From assembly GCF_020216025.1 (NCBI RefSeq), contig NZ_JAIWNC010000061.1, positions 1-34,009 of the forward strand: a stretch of DNA of 34,009 nt. The letters run 5' to 3'. Below are positions 28,566 through 34,009 of this stretch, piece after piece. The notes under the pieces were generated by a model. The model saw only the letters and a list, made by a program, of their open reading frames with translations. It was not told the origin of the DNA and did no database searches. The stretch is from Jidongwangia harbinensis (lineage in GTDB: Bacteria > Actinomycetota > Actinomycetes > Mycobacteriales > Micromonosporaceae). The translations under genes were made by a program, and so were the position numbers. Each line of letters begins with the position of its first letter. Within the stretch, counting starts at the first letter, position 1.

Positions 28566-31163
28566 ATGATCGAGCAGTACGTGGTGGGTCTCCGCGACGT
28601 CGACGAGACACAGGTCGCGGTCGTCGGCGGCAAGGGCGCGCAGCTGGGCGGGCTGTCCCGGATCGACGGCATCCGGGTGCCGGCCGGCTTCTGCGTCACG
28701 ACGGGCGCGTTCCGGCGGATGCTGGCGGAAGCGCCGTCCATCGACGACCGGCTCGACGAGCTGTCCCGCGTGGACCCGGACGACCGGGCGGCGATCCGCA
28801 CGCTCAGCGTGGAGCTCCGCCGTACCCTCGAAGGGTTAACCGTGCCGGGCGACCTCACCGCGTCGATCACCGCCGCCCTCGCCGCACTCGGCGGCGACGC
28901 CGCCTACGCGGTCCGGTCCAGCGCGACCGCCGAGGACCTGCCGACCGCGTCCTTCGCCGGCCAGCAGGACACCTACCTGAACGTCATCGGGCCGGCCGCG
29001 ATCGGAACGCACATCAGGCGGTGCTGGGCGTCGCTGTTCACCGAGCGGGCGGTGACCTACCGCCGGCGGAACGGCATCGACCACCGCACGGTCCAGATGG
29101 CCGTGGTGGTCCAGCGGATGGTCGCCGCGGACGCGGCCGGCGTCCTGTTCACCGCCGACCCGGTCACCGGCAACCGCACGGTCGCCACCGTGGACGCCGG
29201 CTTCGGCCTCGGTGAGGCGCTGGTCTCCGGCCTGGTGAATCCGGACGTCTTCCGGGTGCGCGACGGCGAGGTCGTCGCCCGCACCGTCGCCGCCAAGCCG
29301 CATGCGGTGCGGGCCCGGCCGGCCGGCGGTACCCACCGGGTGGCGCTCGACCCGGACCGGCAGGAGCAGCCCGCGCTGATCGATGCGCAGGTGGTCGAGC
29401 TCGTGCGGCTCGGGCGGCGGATCGAGGCCCACTTCGGCCACCCACAGGACATCGAGTGGTGCCTGGCCGGGAACGTCTTCCACATCGTGCAGAGCCGGCC
29501 GATCACCACGCTGTTCCCGGTGCCCGAGGCCGGCGACCGGGCGAACCACGTGTACGTCTCGGTCGGCCATCAGCAGATGATGACCGACCCGATGAAGCCC
29601 CTCGGGCTCTCCATGTGGCAGCTCACCGCGCTGGCGCCGATGCACGCGGCCGGCGGAAGGCTGTTCGTCGACGTGGCCCCGCGCCTGGCCGCGCCGGCCG
29701 CCCGCGCCGCACTCCTGGACGTCATGGGCCGGGGCGACCCGCTGGTCCGGGACGCGCTGGAGACCGTGCTCGACCGCGACGGGTTCCTGCCGACGCTCCC
29801 GGACGCGGGCCCCGGCGGTCCGCCGGCCGGCGGACCGCCCGCCCCGATCGCGACCGACCCGGCCGTCGTCACCGAGCTGATCGAGCGTAGCGAGGCGTCC
29901 GTCGCCACGCTCCGGCGCGACCTCCGGACGAGGACCGGCCCGGAGCTGTTCGACTTCCTGCTGGCCGCGTTCGCGGAGCACAAGCGGGTCCTCGCCGATC
30001 CACGGAGCATGCAGGCGATCATGGCCGGGATGGAGGCCACCTGGTGGCTCAACGACCACCTGCGGGAGTGGCTGGGGGAGACAAACGCGGCCGACACGCT
30101 CACCCTGTCCGCGCCCGGCAACATCACCTCGGAGATGGGACTGGCGTTGCTCGACGTCGCGGACGCGATCCGCCCGCATCCGGAGGTGGTGGCCTTCCTG
30201 CGGGACGTCCGGGACGACGGCTTCCTGGACGAACTGCCGAAGCTGGCCGGCGGCGCCGAGGCGCGTGACGCCATCGAGTCCTACCTCGACCGGTACGGCA
30301 TGCGCTGCGCCGGCGAGATCGACGTCACCCGGCCGCGATGGCGCGAGCGGCCCGGCACGCTCGTACCCGCGATCCTCGACAACGTCCGGAACTTCGGGCC
30401 GGGCGCCGCCGGGCGGCGCTTCGCCCAGGGACGGCAGCGGGCGGAGCAGAAGGAACGGGAGGTGCTGTCCGCCCTGCGGGCGCTGCCGGACGGGGACCGC
30501 AAGGCCGCCGAGACCAAGCGGATGATCGACCGGGTACGGACCTTCATCGGCTACCGGGAGTACCCGAAGTACGACATCGTCAGCCGCTACTTCCTCTACA
30601 AGCAGGCTCTGCTGGCGGAGGCCGACCGCCTCGTGCGGGCCGGCGTGCTGTCCGAGCGGGAGGACATCTTCTACCTCATGTTCGGCGAACTCCACGATGC
30701 CGTCCGGGAGAATCGGGTGGACGACCGGCTGATCCGGCGGCGCAGGGCGGAGTTCCGGTGGTACCAGGCGCTCACCCCGCCGCGGGTGCTGACCTCGGAC
30801 GGCGAGGCGGTGGCCGGGGCGTACCGCCGCGACGACGTGCCGGCCGGTGCCCTGACCGGGCTGGCGGTCTCCGCCGGAACGGTCGAGGGGCGGGCCCGGG
30901 TCGTGCTCGACATGGCGGACGCCGACCTGGCGGCGGGCGACATCCTGGTCACGGCGTACACGGACCCCAGCTGGTCGCCCCTGTTCGTGGGAATCGCGGG
31001 GCTGGTGACCGAGGTGGGCGGCCTGATGACGCACGGCGCGGTGATCGCCCGGGAGGACGGCCTGCCGGCCGTGGTGGGCGTACCTTCGGCCACCCGCCTG
31101 ATCCGCGACGGGCAGCGGATCCGGGTGCACGGCACCGGCGGGTACGTCGAGTTCCTGCCCTGA
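28566..31163 (+). CDS. rph: Rifamycin phosphotransferase
   Basis: An 865-residue, three-domain enzyme that inactivates rifamycins by phosphorylating the ansa-chain C21 hydroxyl, using both distal phosphates of ATP (ATP to AMP plus Pi). The N-terminal ATP-grasp domain (residues 1 to about 315) has VVGGKGAQLGGLSRI, YAVRSSATAEDLPTASFAGQ and QDIEWCLAGN ... IVQSRPITTL. The middle rifamycin-binding domain (about 325-755) opens with HVYVSVGHQQMMTDPMKPLG. The C-terminal swivelling domain (about 770-865) has the phosphohistidine His823 in GGLMTHGAVIARE. Length and motifs match Listeria Rph (867 residues) better than PEP synthase. ATG 28566 follows GGGGGAG by eight bases. The rifamycin-associated element upstream strongly supports drug-inducible expression. 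Confidence 0.95.
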   Translation: MIEQYVVGLRDVDETQVAVVGGKGAQLGGLSRIDGIRVPAGFCVTTGAFRRMLAEAPSIDDRLDELSRVDPDDRAAIRTLSVELRRTLEGLTVPGDLTASITAALAALGGDAAYAVRSSATAEDLPTASFAGQQDTYLNVIGPAAIGTHIRRCWASLFTERAVTYRRRNGIDHRTVQMAVVVQRMVAADAAGVLFTADPVTGNRTVATVDAGFGLGEALVSGLVNPDVFRVRDGEVVARTVAAKPHAVRARPAGGTHRVALDPDRQEQPALIDAQVVELVRLGRRIEAHFGHPQDIEWCLAGNVFHIVQSRPITTLFPVPEAGDRANHVYVSVGHQQMMTDPMKPLGLSMWQLTALAPMHAAGGRLFVDVAPRLAAPAARAALLDVMGRGDPLVRDALETVLDRDGFLPTLPDAGPGGPPAGGPPAPIATDPAVVTELIERSEASVATLRRDLRTRTGPELFDFLLAAFAEHKRVLADPRSMQAIMAGMEATWWLNDHLREWLGETNAADTLTLSAPGNITSEMGLALLDVADAIRPHPEVVAFLRDVRDDGFLDELPKLAGGAEARDAIESYLDRYGMRCAGEIDVTRPRWRERPGTLVPAILDNVRNFGPGAAGRRFAQGRQRAEQKEREVLSALRALPDGDRKAAETKRMIDRVRTFIGYREYPKYDIVSRYFLYKQALLAEADRLVRAGVLSEREDIFYLMFGELHDAVRENRVDDRLIRRRRAEFRWYQALTPPRVLTSDGEAVAGAYRRDDVPAGALTGLAVSAGTVEGRARVVLDMADADLAAGDILVTAYTDPSWSPLFVGIAGLVTEVGGLMTHGAVIAREDGLPAVVGVPSATRLIRDGQRIRVHGTGGYVEFLP

Positions 31164-31250
31164 CCGCCCCCTCCCGCAGTCATCGATGTGTTTTGATTGA
31201 TCCCGGCATCAGGCCGTGCCGAACGGCTTTCCCCCGGGGAGGGACACGTC

Positions 31251-32468
31251 ATGTCAGGACGCAGTGTGCGAATCATCCGTGCCGCCGCCGTGGTCGCCGC
31301 CGCGCTGACCGCGACCACCCTCGCGGCCGGTCCGGTCGTGGCGGCGCCGGCCGTCACGCTCGCGCCACTGTTGCCGGCCGAGGGCGGCAAACCGAACGGC
31401 AGTTACCTGGTCGTGCTGAAACCCGGAAGCAGCGCCGGTGAGGACCCGGTCGTCACGGCCCGGAACGCGGGCGGCCACTCGGTGTACCGCTACCGCAAGG
31501 TGCTGACCGGCTTCTCCGCCGCCCTCTCCGAGCAGGCCCTCACCCGGGTCCGGGCGAACCCGAACGTGGCGTACGTCCGTGCCGACGCCGTCGTCCAGGC
31601 GATCGAGGACCAGCCGGACGCCCGCACCGTTCAGCCCAACCCGCCGTCCTGGGGACTGGACCGGATCGACCAGCGCGCGCTCCCGCTGAACAACGCCTTC
31701 GAGTACAACACCACCGGCGCCGGCGTGACCGTGTTCGTCGCCGACTCGGGCATCCGAGCCACCCACACCGACTTCGGCGGCCGGGCCCAGGGCGTCTACA
31801 ACGCGGTCGACGACGGTCGCGGCGCCGAGGACTGCCACGGCCACGGTACGCACGTCGCCGGCACCATCGCGGGCAGCAGCTACGGGGTGGCGAAGTCCGC
31901 CCGGATCCGCGCCGTCCGGGTGCTGAACTGCGACAACGGCGGCACCAACGCCGACCTGATCGAGGGCATGGACTGGATCGCCGCCAACGCCCCGGCCAAC
32001 TCGGTCGCCAACTTCAGCCTGCAGGGGTACGGCACCGAGGTGAACACGGCCGCCGAGCGTCTCATCGGCACCGGCGTGCTGGCCGTCTTCATCGGCGGCA
32101 ACTTCAACTCCGACGCCTGCTCCAACGCGCCCCGCTCCACCCGCGGCATCACCGTCGGCGCCACCATCCGCACGGACGCCCGCTGGTCGTCGTCGAACTA
32201 CGGCACCTGCATCGATCTGTTCGCACCCGGCCACGACATCACCTCGGCCGGCATCGCCAGCGACACCGCGGTGGCGGCCGGATGGCAGGGCACGTCGATG
32301 GCCGCGCCGCACGTCACCGGCTGGGTGGCCCGCTACCTGCAGACCAACCCGGGCGCCACGCTCGCCCAGGCGAAGGCCGCGCTGCTGTCGGCCGCCACCA
32401 CCGGCGCGCTGACGAACATCGGTGCCGGTTCACCGAACCGTCTGCTCTACGCGGCGCCGTCGTTCTGA
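31251..32468 (+). CDS. Secreted subtilisin-like (S8, proteinase K-type) protease
   Basis: A 405-residue exported protease. A signal peptide (RAAAVVAAALTATTLAAGPVV) is followed by an I9 inhibitor propeptide (residues about 50-118; GSYLVVLKPGS ... FSAALSEQALTRVRANPNV). The mature catalytic domain starts near WGLDRIDQRALPL. The triad is Asp165 (VADSGI), His198 (GHGTHVAG) and Ser349 (GTSMAAPHV), with oxyanion Asn284 (GGNFN). The order, PPSWGLDRIDQ start and paired cysteines place it with proteinase K/aqualysin-type enzymes. There is no P-domain or cell-wall anchor, so it should be released. ATG 31251 follows GGGGAGGG at eight bases. The stop is 38 bases from that of the convergent deacetylase, with a small hairpin between. 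Confidence 0.95.
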   Translation: MSGRSVRIIRAAAVVAAALTATTLAAGPVVAAPAVTLAPLLPAEGGKPNGSYLVVLKPGSSAGEDPVVTARNAGGHSVYRYRKVLTGFSAALSEQALTRVRANPNVAYVRADAVVQAIEDQPDARTVQPNPPSWGLDRIDQRALPLNNAFEYNTTGAGVTVFVADSGIRATHTDFGGRAQGVYNAVDDGRGAEDCHGHGTHVAGTIAGSSYGVAKSARIRAVRVLNCDNGGTNADLIEGMDWIAANAPANSVANFSLQGYGTEVNTAAERLIGTGVLAVFIGGNFNSDACSNAPRSTRGITVGATIRTDARWSSSNYGTCIDLFAPGHDITSAGIASDTAVAAGWQGTSMAAPHVTGWVARYLQTNPGATLAQAKAALLSAATTGALTNIGAGSPNRLLYAAPSF

Positions 32469-32470
32469 CC

Positions 32471-32489
32471 GGTCCGTCCACGCCGGACC
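32471..32489. terminator. Short hairpin between convergent genes
   Basis: GGTCCG (32471-32476) and CGGACC (32484-32489) are inverted around a seven-base loop, between the subtilase stop and the deacetylase stop. It could terminate both transcripts, though it is short. Confidence 0.45.
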
Positions 32490-32506
32490 CGCGGTCTCGG
32501 CCGGGG

Positions 32507-33373
32507 TCAGTTGCGGCCGTTGAGGGCGACGAAGCGGTATCCGCGGGCGGCCAGCGCCGGCACCACGGTCTTGAGTGCCGCGTAGGTCTGCGACCGGTCC
32601 CCGCCGCCGTCGTGGCACAACAGGATGTGCCCGGGCCGGGCGGCCAGGAGGCGCCGGCGGATGGCCGCGGTCCCGGGGCGGGCCCAGTCCCGCGGATCGT
32701 TGGTCCAGTCCAGCGGCACCATACCCGCCTCGGCCGCCGCGCCCAGGACCGCGGGCGACCAGTCGCCGCCGGGCGAACGGAACAGCGCCGGAGTGTGCGT
32801 GGTGGTGCTGTAGATCTTGTCGTGGGCGCGTTCGATCTCCCGGTGGACCCGCGTGCGCGACTTGCGCGCGAACGCCGTCGGATGACTCCACGTGTGGTTG
32901 GCGACCTGGTGCCCGTCCCGCACCACGTCCCGGGCCGTCGCCTCGTGCCCGAGCACCTGATTGCCGATCATGAAGAACGTGGCCGGGACGTGATGGCGCT
33001 CCAGCAGCCGGAGGATCTTCGGCGTCCACACCGGATGCGGCCCGTCGTCGATGGTCAGGGCGACCGCGTCGGCCGGGAACGCCGGACCCGGCACCGCCTC
33101 CCGGTACTGACGCAGCGTGAACACGGGACGACTGAGCTTCGGTCGCGGAGCCGGCTCCGGGGCACGTGGCCGTCCCGGTCGGGGTGTGGGCGTGCCGCCG
33201 GTCCGCGGTGTGGCGATGACGCGCGGCTGATGCTTGCCGGCCCCGGACGCCTGTGACCCGCTGAGCAGCATCGCGGCCACCGCGGCGGGGATCGCCCGCA
33301 CCACTTGGCGTCGCGAGGCGCCAGGCTCGCACGTGGACTCCGGCGGCGTCGAAACGTGATCAACTTTTCGCAC
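32507..33373 (-). CDS. Secreted polysaccharide deacetylase (NodB/CE4)
   Basis: A 288-residue family 4 carbohydrate esterase that removes acetyl groups from peptidoglycan, chitin or a similar N-acetylated glycan. All five motifs are visible: TIDDGP (Asp109, Asp110), HTWSHP (His160, His164, metal ligands), RSPGG (Arg199), DWTNDPRDW (Asp222 region) and ILLCHD (His254). A Tat-like signal, ASRRQVVRAIPAAVAAML, is preceded by a polar region of about 18 residues and followed by a Pro/Arg-rich linker (PTPRPGRPRAPEPAPRPK). The start is uncertain: GTG 33373 is preferred for signal-peptide length, while ATG 33427 and TTG 33442 are in frame and none has a strong SD. It is convergent with the subtilase; upstream lies a gene-poor stretch. 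Confidence 0.88.
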   Translation of the reverse strand: MRKVDHVSTPPESTCEPGASRRQVVRAIPAAVAAMLLSGSQASGAGKHQPRVIATPRTGGTPTPRPGRPRAPEPAPRPKLSRPVFTLRQYREAVPGPAFPADAVALTIDDGPHPVWTPKILRLLERHHVPATFFMIGNQVLGHEATARDVVRDGHQVANHTWSHPTAFARKSRTRVHREIERAHDKIYSTTTHTPALFRSPGGDWSPAVLGAAAEAGMVPLDWTNDPRDWARPGTAAIRRRLLAARPGHILLCHDGGGDRSQTYAALKTVVPALAARGYRFVALNGRN

Positions 33374-33510
33374 GCCGCCCGACGTTAACCAACCGCCGCC
33401 ACCGTGGCCGGGGACATAACGGGGCATTTCAGCAGTAATCAATCGGTGGTTCTCGCCACAATCCGTGTCGGCTGACGGGTCACCTCGCCAAGCCGAACGC
33501 CGTCTACGCG

Positions 33511-33697
33511 CGGTGGGCTTCGGGTGGTGGCGCGCGTGTCGACTTGCGGTGCGGTGTGCGCCTTGCCGTCACACGGTGGGCTTGGGGTGGTGGCGCGCGT
33601 GTTGGTTTGCGGTGCGGTGTGCGCCTTGCCGTCACACGGTGGGCGTGGGTGACGGGGGCGTGTCGGTTTGCGGTGCGGAGTGAGCCCGTCCTCCACA
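33511..33697. repeat. 63-bp tandem direct repeat, three copies
   Basis: Units begin at 33511, 33574 and 33637, each opening with CGGTGGGC and containing TTGCGGTGCGG. The first two are nearly identical over 63 bases and share TGTGCGCCTTGCCGTCACA at the end; the third is diverged in its last third. The period is exact, so the array arose by duplication. Function is unknown. Confidence 0.88.
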
Positions 33698-33885
33698 CGC
33701 CATGACACGGGCGTCTCGCGGCGCGCCCATGTGTGCACGAGGGCAGGGCTTGTCGAGTCGTGGCGGGGCGCATGGCGTCGCTGCCCGCGCTGCGGCAGGG
33801 GCCGGTGTGCGGACCGGGCCCACTCAGGAGGCCGCCACCCTCAGCAACGTGCCCGACCGCTGGGTGACCGGCCGCCATGACGGCG

Positions 33886-33917
33886 GATGGCGCGGCGGCC
33901 GGGGCCGCCGCGCCATC
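33886..33917. terminator. Strong GC-rich hairpin after the right-edge gene
   Basis: Fifteen-base arms, GATGGCGCGGCGGCC (33886-33900) and GGCCGCCGCGCCATC (33903-33917), are perfectly complementary around two bases. It lies 30 bases past the stop of the minus-strand gene at the right edge and is probably its terminator. Confidence 0.75.
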
Positions 33918-33947
33918 ACGGTGCGGTCTTGCGGTGGTACGCCTACG

Positions 33948-34009
33948 TCAGCCCGTGCGGCAGGTGATCGTGGGCCAGGTGGTGTTGCCGTTCGACATGA
34001 TGGTCACGC
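33948..34009 (-). CDS. C-terminal end of an unidentified gene (runs off the window)
   Basis: The minus strand entering the window reads in one frame as VTIMSNGNTTWPTITCRTG and then TGA at 33950-33948. The stretch is only 19 residues, Thr- and Asn-rich with a near-terminal cysteine, which suits the end of a secreted carbohydrate-binding or beta-sandwich protein, but this cannot be decided. The frame is chosen because a strong hairpin follows this stop. Confidence 0.4.
   Translation of the reverse strand, partial: VTIMSNGNTTWPTITCRTG

Larger units (their letters stand above)
33374..33947. other. Gene-poor stretch containing a 63-bp tandem repeat and a hairpin
   Basis: I find no convincing gene here. 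It should hold the deacetylase promoter at its left end (AT-richer around 33425-33455). It then has three 63-bp repeat units (33511-33697), a short inverted repeat GCCGCC/GGCGG around 33871-33885, and the 33886-33917 hairpin. The open frames through the repeat give low-complexity Thr/Pro/Arg or Trp/Cys peptides with no start context. Confidence 0.6.

Noticed and set aside
28566..31163. Phosphoenolpyruvate synthase as an alternative for rph
   Set aside because: The order ATP-grasp, large unrelated middle domain, C-terminal His domain, and the upstream rifamycin-associated element fit rifamycin phosphotransferase; the PEP-binding TIM-barrel domain is absent.
33439..33880. Small open frames through the 63-bp repeats on both strands
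   Set aside because: No SD, low-complexity peptide repeats forced by the 63-bp period, and atypical composition; treated as non-coding.

Overview
High-GC (about 70%) actinobacterial chromosome. Several things point to a filamentous actinomycete, probably Micromonosporaceae-like (Actinoplanes/Micromonospora type; the genus is my inference): very GC-rich third codon positions, many GTG and one TTG start, SARP and PadR regulators, Tat and Sec secreted enzymes, and a rifamycin phosphotransferase with a rifamycin-associated element. I saw no tRNA, rRNA, CRISPR array, insertion sequence or phage gene.

Layout. 1-2525: the N-terminal part of a family 2 glycosyltransferase (-) and a FadD-type long-chain acyl-CoA ligase (+). 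2535-4867: an SDR oxidoreductase followed by an MFS transporter (one - strand operon). 5106-10087: a tightly overlapping + strand operon for a Tat-exported, PaoABC-like molybdenum aldehyde oxidoreductase with an XdhC-family maturation factor inserted before the large subunit. A MmyB-type regulator follows on the opposite strand. 11073-14103: a secreted LecA (PA-IL)-like lectin-fold protein, a tryptophanase-family lyase and a divergent methyltransferase.

14108-21065 is the most interesting region. A - strand operon encodes a cytoplasmic subtilisin-like protease with a Gly/Glu/Ile repeat linker, a sigma-70 family factor and a small overlapping partner protein. It is divergent from an 880-residue TPR-CHAT protease. 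Downstream of the CHAT gene, past a large multi-tier hairpin, lies a secreted DUF6345-like protein whose His-Gly and Cys motifs are spaced almost exactly as in the CHAT domain. The arrangement suggests protease-controlled sigma-factor signalling, reminiscent in logic (not homology) of TPR-CHAT/Csx30/RpoE.

21038-26006 (all -): a SARP-type regulator, a small anchored protein, a secreted metzincin, a HAAS-type membrane protein with its PadR repressor (apparently leaderless promoter with CTAG half-sites), and a secreted CARDB/DUF11-like protein. 26210-28427 (+): a DGPF/YCII protein, an ECF42-type sigma factor and a DHFR-family reductase with 4-nt overlaps. 28449-31163: a 22-bp palindrome, a rifamycin-associated element and rifamycin phosphotransferase. 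31251-34009: a secreted subtilase, a Tat-type polysaccharide deacetylase, a 63-bp tandem repeat in a gene-poor stretch, a strong hairpin and the last codons of an unidentified - strand gene.
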